From Phytoseiulus persimilis (lineage: Eukaryota; Arthropoda; Arachnida; Mesostigmata; Phytoseiidae): a stretch of 64,000 nucleotides of DNA. A program made the position numbers and the translations under genes. Numbering within the stretch: the stretch's first letter is position 1; the number at the start of each line of letters is the position of its first letter. Positions 33,530 through 45,239 of this stretch are shown here, piece after piece. The notes below the pieces were generated by a model. That model was not told where the DNA came from, did no database searches, and saw nothing but the letters and a program-made list of their open reading frames with translations. The stretch spans positions 1 to 64,000 of the forward strand of contig CM075101.1 of the NCBI GenBank assembly GCA_037576195.1, written 5' to 3'.

Positions 33530-36244
33530 CAGGGTGGTCAAATTAGGTCGGGAATTTTCCTTGCCATTTTCTTTTGACCGTTATTAGCAAAATGTAGCTC
33601 ACTCATTCGGCTCCATTTCGGAGTGCCAAATGCCTCTATCGTTCTCCGTCTCATTTAAATTCTGATTTCCCGGAAATCGACGAAAAAAATTTTTCTCCCA
33701 AATTCGGGAGGCTCGCCCATTTTCCACAGGCGGCGCAGCTGAGCTCGCCCGATGTGATGTGGAAGGGTGTCCATCTGACAAAAAGTGCCCAGTGTTACCA
33801 GCATCCCGCTGCCATCTGAGGAGAACTACCGAGCCGAAACATGAAAATGTCGCCACAGGGGCAGGTGCCGCGGAACCCCTGAAACCGACTGGAAAGGGTT
33901 CTGTAACTTTTCGAAAAACTGGTTTCCGGTCACAGGTCGCATGGTAAGAGCTGCGTATCTTCCACCCATCTGCCCGATGAGACATTTTCCGGTCGATTTT
34001 TTTGTTGGCAAAATTTGACTTCCGGCCCAGTGGTCAGCTCCCGGTGAAGAAGCCGGAGACGAACGAGCTCGTTCGAGAATCTCTCAATCCAGAAATTGGA
34101 AGCTCGTTTCCGACGGAGGAACGCTCACAGCTCTTGATCGACGGAGCTGTGAGTCACCCATCTTGAAACAAGAAAGGAGCTTGAAAGGATCGACCAAAAC
34201 TTTACTGAGCTCATCACAGAGGGAAAGAAACGATCATTCAAACCAGCCACCCTCAGCTTCGATGTCCTGCTCAAGTCGTTTTCGGAAGCTGAGGCATGCC
34301 TTCTCGCAAGTTTCTCTCGGAATAGCGGCGAACGCTGCTTTGATTGCTTCCGCCAACGAGTCCCTGTTCACGTGACGACGTTTGTTTGAATCCCGCTCCA
34401 AGATGCTCCACACGTAATAATCCAAGGGGTTCAGATCCGCGCTATTCGGAGGCCAGAGGTTCTTCTCCCAGAATGTGCTGACATTCTGGGCGAGCCAACC
34501 CTGTACCAACCTGCTTGTGTGAGCAGGAGCTCCGTCCTGTTGGAATACGTACGACCGGCCCCCGGCGACTTCTTCCATTCTCGGTTTTTTCACAACCGTT
34601 TCGAGCACGCGGAGATAGACTTCTCGATTTATCTTTTCGCGGTCCCCAAAGAAGTACGGGGGCATCACATCGCCCTCGCTCGAAACGACGCCGAGGACGT
34701 GCACATGAGCCGGATATTTCGCCCTCTCTGCGGTGGGAACCTCGGATGGCTCTTTAGCGATCCACCGGTCGTTTTGGCAATTCACTTTTTGCTCGATTGA
34801 GAAAAACTTTTCATCGGAGAAAAATTTCAGCCTTCCGGCGTCCGCGTGTTTCACCAAGACCAGGAGGTGCCGGGCGCGCTCAAGTCGCTTCTGCTTTTGT
34901 TCTGGAGTCAGGGCTTAGCGAATTTTCAGCTTGTACGATTTGCATTGGAGGTCGTCATGAATGATGCTCAACATGGTGCCTTTGCCTACCCCAAAACGAG
35001 TTGTGAGATTATTTATTGACGTTTTTGGTGCCTCTTCAACGGCTCTATTAACGGCGTCGATGAGTTCGGGGGTTCGCGCTGACTTCGTGCCTTGACGTTT
35101 TCCGATCGCTTTCACCATTGCCACCACATCCTGCTCTTCGTCCAGTTTGGCTTTCATGCGGTACACTATGGAGTTTGAATAGCCGGTCCACGGGATTATT
35201 TCCTGAGGGGTCTTACCGTCGACCAACGCGGCGAGAACTGCATAGCGCTTGAAATCTCCTAACGTATGATCCCTGCTTGGTCCGGCTTCGGCCATTTCTC
35301 TTGCTTGAGTTCTGACACACGTTGTTCCAGGACCGTGAACTCCGCGCTTCTCTCTTGTTCCAGAATGGAACTCGTCCAAATCGGATGACTATTGATGCAA
35401 TCCTCATCTGCATATGGATGCTTTAAATGTGAAAAGAGGCTCTCACCGATAAAGACTTCTTATTGGATGAGAGCACTCCCACTGACTTTCATAAATGTCG
35501 AGAGCGGAACTGCCGAGTCCGCTTGTGTGAGGATTGAGTGTCTCGAATGCTCCATCATCAATGTCAGATCTGTTTCAGTTGATCATGGATCTCTCAATCC
35601 AAATATTGGAAGCTCGTTTGGGCCGTCAACAGCAGCAACACTTCCGAACTCTGTATCGGATTCTCGAACGAGCTCGTTCGTCTCCGGCTTCTTCACCGGG
35701 AGCTGACCACTGGGCCAGGAGTCGAATTTTGCCAAAAAAAAAGTCGACCGCAAAATGTCTCATCGGGCAGCTGGGTGAAAGATACGCAGCTCTCACCATG
35801 CGACCTGTGACCGGAAACCAGTTTTTCGAGAAGTTACAGAACCCTTTTCAGTCGGTTTCAGGGGTTCCGCGGCACCTGCCCTTGTGGCGACATTTTCATG
35901 TTTCGGCTCGGTGGTTCTCCCCAGATGGCAGCGGGATGCTGGTAACACTGGTCACTTTTTGTCAGGTGGACACCCTTCCACGTCACACCGGGCGAGCTCA
36001 GCTGCGCCGCCTGTGGAAAATGGGCGAGCCTTCCGAATTTGCGGGGACAAAAAACTTCGTCGATTTCCGGGAAATCAGAATTTAAATTAGACGGAGAACG
36101 ATAGAGGCATTCGGTTGACTCCAAAATGGAGCCGAATGAGTGAGCTACATTTTGCAAAAAAAACGGAAATCGGCCCACTGGGCTCTGAATAACAGTCAAA
36201 AGAAAAATGACAAGAAAAATTCCCGACCTAATTTGACCACCCTG
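33530..36244 (-). mobile_element. mariner (DD37D, maT-like) with ~590-bp inverted repeats
   Basis: The ends are CAGGGTGGTCAAATTAGG and its complement CCTAATTTGACCACCCTG, with TA on each side (33528-33529, 36245-36246), the Tc1/mariner target duplication. Terminal inverted repeats extend from 33530 to about 34120 and from about 35655 to 36244, far longer than the ~30 bp of typical mariners, and are highly similar with a few small indels. The interior carries one transposase frame on the minus strand with a single nonsense codon. It is the best preserved DNA transposon in the window. Confidence 0.92.
34234..35379 (-). pseudogene. mariner DD37D transposase with one internal stop
   Basis: 382 codons in one frame, broken only by TAA at 34915-34917. 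The N-terminal part has two HTH regions: HTLGDFKRYAVLAALVDGKT with PQEIIPWTGYSNSIVYRMK, and RTPELIDAVNRAVEEAPKTS with NNLTTRFGVGKGTMLSIIHD. The likely start is the methionine of MAEAGPSRDHTLGDFKRY. The catalytic domain has FFSDEKFFS (Asp 1), YVFQQDGAPAHTSRLVQGW (Asp 2) and WPPNSADLNPLDYYVW (Asp 3). Thirty-seven residues separate the last two Asp, the DD37D spacing of maT-type mariners. C-terminal helices run to EQDIEAEGGWFE, so the catalytic triad is intact. The stop falls in the linker between the DNA-binding and catalytic domains. Confidence 0.9.
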
Positions 36245-36252
36245 TATACTAG

Positions 36253-36565
36253 TGTTAGAGTCATATGCCGCGCGTTGTACGCGCCGCGCCTAAAAGATCT
36301 CACGCTGCTCTCGCTGCGACGTTCGAACGGCACCATCGGAAGCAGTCGTGTAGCGTCATAGTTGTACCGGTAGAGAGAAGTGTTCGACGTGCGCGTGAAG
36401 TAGACACGGAGGCAAGTGAGTAGAGTCGGATGGCCTGTCGTTCAGGCACATCCATAGAAGAGTTGTGTTACAATAACGAATGAAAAGTTCTAATCCGTCC
36501 GCGGAGCCCTCTCTTCCCGGCCGGCGATCGCAGCCGCGCGTGGTCGGAACAAACTAGCGCTAACA
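36253..36565 (+). repeat. gypsy-2 5' LTR
   Basis: Starts TGTTAGAGTCATATGCCGCG and ends ACTAGCGCTAACA. It lies only 8 bp from the mariner's right end. A 15-bp stretch CGCTGCGACGTTCGA is also present near the start of R1. Confidence 0.92.
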
Positions 36566-36583
36566 TCTCAGAAGTGGGATAAT
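36566..36583 (+). other. gypsy-2 primer-binding site
   Basis: TCTCAGAAGTGGGATAAT directly follows the 5' LTR, in the position of a tRNA primer-binding site. The exact tRNA was not determined. Confidence 0.55.
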
Positions 36584-36736
36584 TGCCCAGAAGAACCCCG
36601 GAATACCGGAGGAAGAGATTGCGACCGCACGGACTTGGAGGCTTGGTGCGAGTGGGGACGATTGATTCGGGTGAGCGACGAACCCAATAACCGCAATTTT
36701 TCGAGGAAGAGAGGCGATTATTTTTACCTCCTCAGG

Positions 36737-39700
36737 ATGACGCAGCAACAATTAGCGGAGCTGGCCAGTCAGCTCGCCGCGCTTGTGCAGGTCATGTCGG
36801 TACAGCCGCAGATGGCTCCCAGACAACAGCCACGTCTCACGGCGTACGACGGAATCTCCAAGGGACTTGCGGCCCGGCAGTGGCTGCATCAGATCAGGGG
36901 CGAAATCACGAGCTCCCGACTGGGACCGGAGGCGGCTCCGGCGCTGGCAAGAGCGCACCTACAGGGCAGAGCCGCAACGTGGTGTCACCTGGAGGACTCG
37001 GAGAACCCCTTCCGCATTTTTGAGAGCGTCGACGAGTCGAATACCAGGACATTCGCTCGTAGATTCACGATGGCATTTGTGCAGCCCGGGTGCACGGCTA
37101 GCGGATTCTTCACGTTTGTTCAGGGAATGGACATGGCGGTGGAGACTTACGCCTTTGAAAAGGCTAGTCTGGCAAAGGCCGCCGGGATTCCGTTTTTAGA
37201 GGCATTCGATCATATCGTACAGGGCCTGCATGAGGTTTTCATGCCGGTGAAACTTGCCGTTTCTCCTCATGCCTCGACTACGGTGGTTGCGTTTGTTGCC
37301 GATATTGGACGGGCGGCAAGGATGATTGCTTTGGACCCGGAGAGGACACCAAGAGAGCTTCAGTATGGAGACCGCACGGCAGGTGAGTGCCGTAGACGGG
37401 AGGTGAGCCGCGGACAGTTCCAGAGAACTCACAATCGGTGGAGTCCGGGGCCGGTTGTGCCGCGTGCGTTTGGCGGCGTTCCCGATGCCACAGGAAGACG
37501 CCGTCTGGCCGATGGTCGAGGAACCGGCGAGACCGCGGTAGTGCCGACAGTTCGGCCCGCGAACGCGGCGGGGGACATCGACAGAGCTCGCCCGGAGCCC
37601 AATGGACCCCTGTCTTCCGTTGCGCGGAATACCGGTCCGGGGCGCACGTATGCGCCTCAGACGTGTTGGACTTGCAACCGGAGCGGTCATTACCAGCGTG
37701 ACTGCCCAGAGGGGATCGGCGGCATCGAATCGGCCAGCCGAGTGCAGTGCGATGTTTCTGAAGATTCGACCGTCGTCGGCTCGGGTTCCAAGTACGTAAA
37801 GGAGTGTCTCATTGACGGGTCCACTCGGTTGAACGGATTAATGGACACCGGATGTTCTTCGGTTTTGATCAGGGCTAGCGCAGTGAATCGCCTTCGGCTG
37901 AGAACCGTTCTGGAGAAATTCCCATTCATGGCACCGGCGACGTGTCTGCGCCTTGGGCGCGTCGTGTTTTCTTCCTTGCAGGTCGATGAGGGACGCGCGG
38001 AGAACGTTGAGGCGATGGTCGTTCCCGACGACTACATCGCGGAGGATCTCTTCGTTGGCCGAAGCTTTCTCGATTTACCACACCTTGCGCTCCTCCGGAT
38101 AAGCGACACCTTCTTTGTCGGACCGACCGACGCCTTGCTGACACAGATAGAGACGGCACAGAGCATTTGTCCACGAGTGGCGACGGATACGGAGCTGCCC
38201 CCCTTCACGGCAGCATTTGTGGAGGCTAGGACTGAGCCGAATTCGGCGCTCGTGGTCCGTGCGCCTGACTGTGACGTTGTCTACCATAGTGACGAAAGCG
38301 GTACCATCCGGCTCCCGATGGAGAATAGCTCATCAAGAGCCGTCGTTTTCCGTCCTGGCGATCGACTTGGCGGCTGTAGAATCTTGGCCGAGGAGGAGTT
38401 CCGGTCGCTGGAGCACCCAAGGGGCTCCTCGTCGGTCGGTTTGGGACAGCGTTGTGGGGTCGCGTTCAGCAATGCTGTGGGTTGTCAGCGCGCGATCAAG
38501 CCAAGTGAGGTCAGCTTGGGACCGGACCTCTCCAAAGGGCAACGTTGTTCCCTGATGGAACTCATCAACAGTTTCACCGATGTTTTCTCATTCTCATTGA
38601 AGGAGCTAGGATGCACAGATCCAATGGAAGCAGATATCGAATTGAAACCAGGCGCGGCGTTATCGCGTGCGAAACCCTACCGTCTAGCCCCTGAGGATCG
38701 TGACTTCATGGAGGCGCAGGTGAAGGAGTGGAAGGAGTCCGGAATAGTCTCGGACACTAGAAGCCCATTCGCTAGCCCGGCCTTCGTAATAACTCGGCAG
38801 ATCCCAGGTAAGGCCCCGAAAAAGAGAGTAGTCATTGACGTCCGGAGGCTCAATAATATTGCGGTAGACTTGCTGTGGCCAATCCCCGATTTGGAAGACG
38901 AACTGTTGGATTTTTCCCACGCTGGGTGCTTTGCCCAACTCGATTTCATGCAGGGATTCATGCAGGTCCCCATGGCAAAAAAATCCCGCCGATACACAGC
39001 ATTCATCACCCCCGAGACGAGCGGCGAATTCAACAGAATGCCGTTCGGTTTCAAAAATGGTCCATCGATTTTTAATCATCTTGTGTCCCTCGTCTTAACT
39101 CCTATGAGGAGAGAGAAGTCGTGCTTCTATTTCTTCGATGATGTCTTGATAAAAGGAAAAGACTTCGAGGACCTACTGCGGATCCTCAGAGAGGCTTTCA
39201 CCAGACTGAGAGCAGCGAAACTGACATTGAATCCCGAAAAATGCAAGTTCGGATTCTCGGAGGTTGTGTTTATGGGCCTGCTCATAAAAGACGGGAAGGT
39301 TTCCCCAACGGATGACAAGCTCAAGGCGATCGCGGACTTCCCCGTACCAACCAACGCTACCCAGGTCAGACAGTTCCTTGGCTTGTGTGAGTTTTTCAGA
39401 AGATTCATTCCGGGATTCGCGACCGCCGCATCGCCCCTCACGGCCTTGACATCCACGAAGAGCAAATTCGCATGGGGAGACTCGCAGCGCCTCGCCTTCG
39501 ACACACTTCGACGAATCATGCGCAGACCACCGGTGTTGGCCTTGTTTGATCCGTCAGCCAGCATCGAGCTTCATACCGACGCGTCTGCAGTGGGTCTGGC
39601 TGCAATGATGCTCCAACTGGACAAGAACGGCCGACTCCATCTGGTGCGATGCGTCTCGCGGAAATGCAGCACTGTACATGCATCTTACCACTCGTGCCGA

Positions 39701-39841
39701 CTCGAACTGCTAGCAATCACGTTCGCGCTTGAAAAGCTACGGGCGTTCCTCATTGGGAGGACATTCCGGTTGGTTACCGACTGTCAGGCTCTCCTCAGCA
39801 TCAACTCCCAGACTACAAGGAACCCTCAAATGGCCCGTTGA
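36737..39841 (+). pseudogene. gag-pol: gypsy-2 gag-protease-RT-RNase H
   Basis: The ATG at 36737 (MTQQQLAELASQLAALVQVM) is the most likely start, because upstream in-frame codons are leader. Gag has a basic middle, RQWLHQIRGEITSSRLGPEA, and one zinc knuckle, CWTCNRSGHYQRDC. The protease is GLMDTGCSSVLIRASA with an intact DTG. RT has KRVVIDVRRLNNIAVDLLWP, then GCFAQLDFMQGFMQVPM and the catalytic box FYFFDDVLIKG. RNase H shows ELHTDASAVGLAAMMLQ, CRLELLAITFALEKLRAF and VTDCQALLSI. The frame stops at TGA 39839-39841 in a conserved tryptophan position (QMAR-stop-LALIQDF). Reading continues in frame to the LINE insertion at 40037. Confidence 0.92.
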
Positions 39842-40037
39842 CTCGCCCTGATTCAGGACTTCCAGTTCACCGTAGAACACCGGTCAGGTACAAAGATGTG
39901 TCACGTTGACGCTCTTTCCAGAAATCCAACGGCAGAGCCCCACACCGGAATCGAGAAAATTTACTGCGGCGCCGCCGAGGTATCGGAGGCCGAAATCGTC
40001 GGCGATCTGGAGGAATGGACGACAAGGGCTGAAGAAT

Positions 40038-42551
40038 GACCTCGCGCCTCCTTCGCGCCCCCGCTCTCGTATCAAGAAGAATCGTCGTCTGCTACGAGAA
40101 CATCAACACGAGCAACTGCGTGAAACCATTCACGACAGCATACAGCGCACAAGCCGCAAAATAAAACTCAGAGACCGACCAATGGTGTACTCTGAGCGCA
40201 TCTCCGAACTTGTTAAAATCCGAAAAATAAAAAACAAACAATGGAGAACAGCCCGCGCTTCTCAATCCGAACCCGACAGAATCAACGCCGAGCTAGCCTA
40301 CCGAACAGCACAGCAAGACGTGAGAGAGGAGGTCGAGAGAGAAATACACAAGCGAGACTCCAAAACGCTGAATGAAATTCTCTCCGCCCCGAGAAACGAG
40401 AGGGCCAGGATGTTCTGGCGGTTCGTAAACGGAAACAAACCGAGAACGAGCGGACCACAAAAGATCATCGATAACAGCGGGACAGTAGTACCAACCGAAC
40501 TACTCCCGTCGCACCTAACCCAGATTGCCATCGACCTACTGGAGGCAACCCCTATCACACAGCCAACCACTACCTGCAAGATGATACCCAATCCCACAGG
40601 AATCACCACCAGCGCAGGAGAAATCTCGAAGATTCTCAGCAAACTGAAACCAACCTCAAGTTGTGGATTGGACGACATTCCGGCCAAAATACTAAAAGAG
40701 CTGGACGACCATGGCATAGCCTACATCGAACAGCTCTTCAACGACATATTTGCCGGAAAACACGAGGTTCCGAACGACTGGAGAACAAATAGAGTATCGA
40801 TGATCGAAAAATCGAACTCAAAAAAAAGACAACTCCACACATATCGACCGATTACGATATCGCCGGTCCTATACCGAATCTTCGCGAGAATTCTAGCAAA
40901 TAGAATCTCGCAATGGGCTGAAGACAATAGGCTGCTCGGAGAAATGCAAAATGGATTCCGAGTGAATCGCAGAGGCGATGACAACCTATTCGTCCTAACC
41001 ACAGCCATCGAGGTGTCCAGGAAAACGAACACCGGACTAACCTGCGCCTTCTTGGACGCAACCAAAGCATTCGACCGAATCGACAGAAACCTACTATGGA
41101 ACATTCTGTCCGAGATGGGAATGAACAATGACTGGATAAAGATGCTGCAAGATCTATACTCCTCGAATAAAACAATAATCATAGAAGGGGAACATACATC
41201 AGAATGGGTGGAAACCAGCTCCGGCCTAAAGCAGGGCTGCCCCCTCTCCAGCACCCTGTTTATCCTCTACATATCGGAACTCGAAACCAGGCTCACGCAA
41301 AGTGGAGCAGGCTTCGAAGTCCGAACAAAAAAATGGAGATGGGATCTGAGGGAAAAAGGTTCCTTCAACATCCCAGGTCTCCTATTTGCCGACGACATAG
41401 TCCTGATGGCAAAATCCGCGGGCGAACTGAGGAAGCTACTGTCGATAACGGGCGAATTCGGTACCGAAAGAAAGCTTACCTTCAACCCCGCAAAAAGCGC
41501 CATAGTTACATTCTCTAAATCGAACGATGGCGAACACAGCAACCTAGAAATACAAGGACAGCCCCTCCCAATCGTACACCAGTATAAGTACCTTGGGATC
41601 ACACTATCTGATAGCAGAAGATACCTCGACAAACAAGAAGGTATCTGGCAACAACAAGCTACAACTGCCCTTCACAGAATGCACGCCACATCCATGTGGA
41701 GCTTCAACAGATTCGAAATCTCAAAAGCCCAATGGAAAGCGACCGCAGTCGCCAAACTCACATACAGTAACTCGGTGACAGTCACGTCGAAGAAACTACA
41801 GGACCTACTGGAAAAAACTCAACGTGATGCAGGCCGCTGGGCCCTTGGCATATCAGGCTACAAAGTGGCCAAGGAATTCATACTGGGAGAGCTTGGATGG
41901 TCCCTATTCGAAGCCAGGGAAGCACAAAGCAAACTCAGATACATGAAACGCATCCAACACATGCCAGATGAGAGATGGCCAAAATCTCTCCTTAACACAA
42001 TGGAGATACTCGGAATACAGACTGAACTCTGCACCCGAACGCAGACACTAAGCCACCAATACGGCTGTGACCGGATCGAGCCACCAACATCGAGTCAAGG
42101 AACACCAGCCCTAAACGCATATAACTCACTGATAAAAAAGAGAGTTAAAGAAATGCAGGAGCACGGCTGGAGGCGAGACATGCTTCTAAAAAACAGCCTG
42201 AGCCTATACCGCAGGGGTAAAACCTCCCCCGGTACAAGGTCTTACCTCTACGGCAATCGAAGAGGAGATGCTCTACTAGCCCTAGCAAGAGCAGGAATGC
42301 TGCCAACTAGAGGACTTTCCGAACAACAGGGCAACAACACCTGCCCGAGATGCGGCACATACGAAGAGACTGTACAACACATAATCTTCGAATGCAATGA
42401 CGCGTACTACACAGACGATGATTTCCTCAAAGCACTCGGCCTCCCAGAGGAAATGCAAGACCCATCGCTAGTGTACAAGACAAAGCTTGCCCTCGAAAAG
42501 TGGGAAAAGGAGACCAAACGATCTGCGGAAGCACCTGAAATGAAAGGCTGA
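40038..42551 (+). CDS. LINE reverse transcriptase, N-terminally truncated
   Basis: About 838 LINE-encoded codons are uninterrupted up to TGA. The open frame extends upstream into gypsy sequence, which is chance. Motifs: SCGLDDIPAKILKELDDHG, then RPITISPVLYRIFARILANR, GEMQNGFRVNRRGDDNLFVL, FLDATKAFDRIDRNLLW, SSGLKQGCPLSSTLFILYIS and the catalytic FADDIVLMAKSAGELRKLL, all in RT order. The thumb is HQYKYLGITLSDSRRYLD. A C-terminal CCHC finger, CPRCGTYEETVQHIIFEC, follows. The endonuclease is missing and no RNase H is seen. The clade is probably the Jockey/I/R1 group, unresolved. The lack of stops suggests a recent insertion. Confidence 0.9.
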   Translation, partial: DLAPPSRPRSRIKKNRRLLREHQHEQLRETIHDSIQRTSRKIKLRDRPMVYSERISELVKIRKIKNKQWRTARASQSEPDRINAELAYRTAQQDVREEVEREIHKRDSKTLNEILSAPRNERARMFWRFVNGNKPRTSGPQKIIDNSGTVVPTELLPSHLTQIAIDLLEATPITQPTTTCKMIPNPTGITTSAGEISKILSKLKPTSSCGLDDIPAKILKELDDHGIAYIEQLFNDIFAGKHEVPNDWRTNRVSMIEKSNSKKRQLHTYRPITISPVLYRIFARILANRISQWAEDNRLLGEMQNGFRVNRRGDDNLFVLTTAIEVSRKTNTGLTCAFLDATKAFDRIDRNLLWNILSEMGMNNDWIKMLQDLYSSNKTIIIEGEHTSEWVETSSGLKQGCPLSSTLFILYISELETRLTQSGAGFEVRTKKWRWDLREKGSFNIPGLLFADDIVLMAKSAGELRKLLSITGEFGTERKLTFNPAKSAIVTFSKSNDGEHSNLEIQGQPLPIVHQYKYLGITLSDSRRYLDKQEGIWQQQATTALHRMHATSMWSFNRFEISKAQWKATAVAKLTYSNSVTVTSKKLQDLLEKTQRDAGRWALGISGYKVAKEFILGELGWSLFEAREAQSKLRYMKRIQHMPDERWPKSLLNTMEILGIQTELCTRTQTLSHQYGCDRIEPPTSSQGTPALNAYNSLIKKRVKEMQEHGWRRDMLLKNSLSLYRRGKTSPGTRSYLYGNRRGDALLALARAGMLPTRGLSEQQGNNTCPRCGTYEETVQHIIFECNDAYYTDDDFLKALGLPEEMQDPSLVYKTKLALEKWEKETKRSAEAPEMKG

Positions 42552-42618
42552 CTCAAACAGAATGTAAACCTGTACATATCTCGATCCGAGTCAAGATCAA
42601 TAAACCCATACCCATACC
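40038..42618 (+). mobile_element. 5'-truncated LINE nested in gypsy-2
   Basis: Flanked by a perfect 6-bp target duplication AAGAAT (40032-40037 and 42619-42624). The 3' end is an AATAAACCCATACCCATACC tail made of CCCATA repeats instead of poly(A). The 5' part of ORF2, including the endonuclease, is absent, as expected for incomplete reverse transcription. Its orientation is the same as its host. Confidence 0.92.
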
Positions 42619-42624
42619 AAGAAT

Positions 42625-44123
42625 TAATCGCAGTACAGCACGAGGATCCACGCACACGGTACAAGATGGAAATCCTGAAAAAAACGGTCGATGAACGGAC
42701 AAACCACGAAAGAGGTCTATACAAGAAATGCCCTGCCGGAAACTTACTCGTGATTCCAGACAACCAAAGAAAGGCGACGGTGGTCCGAGCGCACGACATC
42801 CAGGGTCACTTTGGCGTGGCTCAGACCATAGAGAAAATCACGAGAAAACATTGGTTCCCGCGTCTCAAGCGCTACGTCAGGGATCATATCGCCACATGCG
42901 TCGCGTGTCTCGCCCACAGAAGAAACTCCGGGAAGCAGCCGGGACTCTTGCAGAAGATACCCATTCCTCAACAACCATTTGACTGGATACACGCAGACCA
43001 TGTGGGTCCATATCCGACTACCCTTTCAAAACGATCCCACATATTGGTGATCGTCGACAGGTTGACGAAATTCGTCTATTTGGAAGCAGTGCGCGACACT
43101 TCCGCAAAGGAAACGCTCACAGCCTTTGAGAATTCCACCTCCTATTGGGGGATTCCCCCTCACCTCACGACAGACAGAGGCACCGCATTCACCGCAAAAT
43201 CATTCCGAACGTTCACTGCATCAAAGGGCATCAAGCACCATTTTTCGTGTCCGCGGAGAGCCCAGGCTAACGGCCAAGTCGAACGCGTGAATGGCATTGT
43301 CACGCCACTTCTGGCGAAAATGCTACACGCTAAGAAAGCCGGCTTGTGGGATCGTTATCTTAAAAAAATACAGCTACTGCTTAACACCTCAGGTAACAGC
43401 GCCACAGGAGAAGCTCCAATTCGTCTGTTGTGCGGATACGATCCGGAGACTACCGATCGACTCCTTGATGCTGGAAGCCACCCATCGACAACCGCGAGAG
43501 CAGATCCGGAATCATTGCGACAAACAGCGGCAATTCGGTTGAGAAAAGCATCCGAGGAAGCAAAAACATACTACGACAGACGGCATCGTGCTGCCGAAAG
43601 TCTCTCTCCGGGAGATATCGTGTGGTTTTCGGCACCACCCAAACCGGCGGACGGCGTCTCACGAAAACTCGATCCACAATTCAGAGGTCCGTTCGTGATT
43701 ACTCGTGCACTTGATAAAGATACATACGCTGTGGCGTCAATCAACCACAACCGGGAATACACAAGTATAGCTCACATCAGTCAACTACGACTTTTTGGAG
43801 ACTCCGCGCGCGCTTCCCAACACAGCCCAACCCAGCCTGGCCAATGACCAAATTCGAAATTGAGTTCCGACGTCATTGATTCTCTCAGGGGTCAGGGAGA
43901 AGGGTTACTAACAACTTCTGAGCTAGATCCAGAACAAAACGTCCAGGCCAGGCCGAAGCAAGCCGAAAATCGCCCTCCCACAACCGAACCAGTAGAAGAT
44001 CACTCGCAAAACAGAGAGTCCGATGATCGTCCAGGCGGACTGACACAACTCGTAGCACCACGACGGTCGACAAGAGTCAGAGAAGCCCCAGTGCCATTCG
44101 ATCCGTCATCTCAGCCAGACTAA
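42625..44123 (+). pseudogene. pol: gypsy-2 integrase and C-terminal tail
   Basis: It continues gypsy-2 pol after the LINE. The HHCC zinc domain has HDIQGHFGVAQTIEKITRKHW and CVACLAHRRNSGKQ. The catalytic core starts WIHADHVGPYPTTLSKR, has the second Asp in LTTDRGTAFTAKSF and the Glu in QANGQVERVNGIV. LSPGDIVWFSAPP and LDPQFRGPFVI form the GPY/F module. TGA at 43845-43847 ends the main frame, but reading continues in phase to RRSTRVREAPVPF and a stop at 44121-44123. RRS-x-R-x-R near the end is the usual gypsy terminus, so the TGA is probably a premature stop that removes ~90 residues. Confidence 0.9.
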
Positions 44124-44207
44124 TACGTCCAAATCTTCTAGGTAAAAGCGATCTCAAACTAGAAAAGTAGAGTGCGACGGGCACGTCGTTAGGTCAGGAT
44201 GCCCGAA

Positions 44208-44511
44208 TGTTAGAGTCATATACCGCGCGTTGTACGCGCCGCGCCTAAAAGATCTCCCGCTGCGACGTTCCAACGGCACCATCGGAAGCAGTCGTGTAGC
44301 GTCATAGTTGTGCCGATAGAGAGAAGAGTTCGACGTGCGCGTGAAGTAGGCACGGAGGCAAGTGAGTAGAGTCGGATGGCCTGTCGTTCAGGCGCATCCA
44401 TAGAAGAGTTGTGTTACAATAACGAATAAAAGGTTCTAATCCGTCCGCGGAGCCCTCTCTTCCCGGCCGGCGATCGCAGCCGCGCGTGGTTGGAACAAAC
44501 TAGCGCTAACA
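44208..44511 (+). repeat. gypsy-2 3' LTR
   Basis: TGTTAGAGTCATATACCG to ACTAGCGCTAACA. It is 9 bp shorter than the 5' LTR because of the CACGCTGCT indel, with a few substitutions. CCAGCGTACCC, the start of unit R2, follows directly. Confidence 0.92.
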
Positions 44512-45239
44512 CCAGCGTACCCTATCGCGCTTCGCTGCGACGTCCGAGATAGTTAGTCCGCGGCAGGGCTCGACAAACTTCCTCCGCTCGGGGCCGAAAT
44601 ATGTCCCAGGTAATGGCGCCAGGGACCAAAATATGCCCCAGATCATGGCGTCGGGGCTAACAATACGCTCCAGATCATGGCGCCGGGAAAAGGAGTGCTT
44701 CTCTAGGTGATTCTTCTTCGAGTGCCTCTGGGTCAACCTGGAGTTCATCTTTGAACTCGAGAGCTCTTTCCGGGGCAGATTTCGGACACGAATAGCATCT
44801 GAGCGTAGTTGTCTCTCCCCATTTGGATTATCTCGGCATCATGGAAATTCCTCTAGGTATTTGAATCCGTGCCCCACGGAAAACTTCTCGAAGATAATTT
44901 CGCCCTGCTCTGAATTATATTTCTCCTCTGACCTTACTTTTTAGGCTTCATGGATGTGATTCCGAGGTCGATCTGACCGTACTTTTTGTGGTCCATGGGG
45001 CTGATTGCGAGGTCGATCTTGGAATCTTGGCCCAGGAGATGTGGTCAGACCGACCTCGGAATCACCTCCAAGGAGCCGAGAAGTATGGTCAGATCGACCC
45101 AGGAACCACCTCCATGAACCCTCAGAAGTATGCCGAGATCCACTCCGAAACCGCCCCCCTGGATGCCGGAAAGTATGGTCAGATCGACACAGGAATCATC
45201 TCCATATACTCCCAAATTTTGCCAGATCGATCCTAAAAA

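Larger units (their letters stand above)
36253..44511 (+). mobile_element. Ty3/gypsy-2 retrotransposon with a nested LINE
   Basis: A 5' LTR (36253-36565), PBS, single gag-pol frame and 3' LTR (44208-44511) are all present. The LTRs are 313 and 304 bp and differ mainly by a 9-bp indel (CACGCTGCTCTCGCTGCG versus CCCGCTGCG). Flanks CTAG and CCAG may be a 4-bp target duplication with one change. The pol region is split by a LINE (40038-42618); excising it with one AAGAAT restores the frame. Two in-frame TGA codons (39839, 43845) are the only other breaks seen. No env is present. Confidence 0.93.

Noticed and set aside
39906-40037. LINE ORF start upstream of 40038
   Set aside because: The open frame here is gypsy-2 sequence read in another phase; the LINE begins after the AAGAAT duplication.
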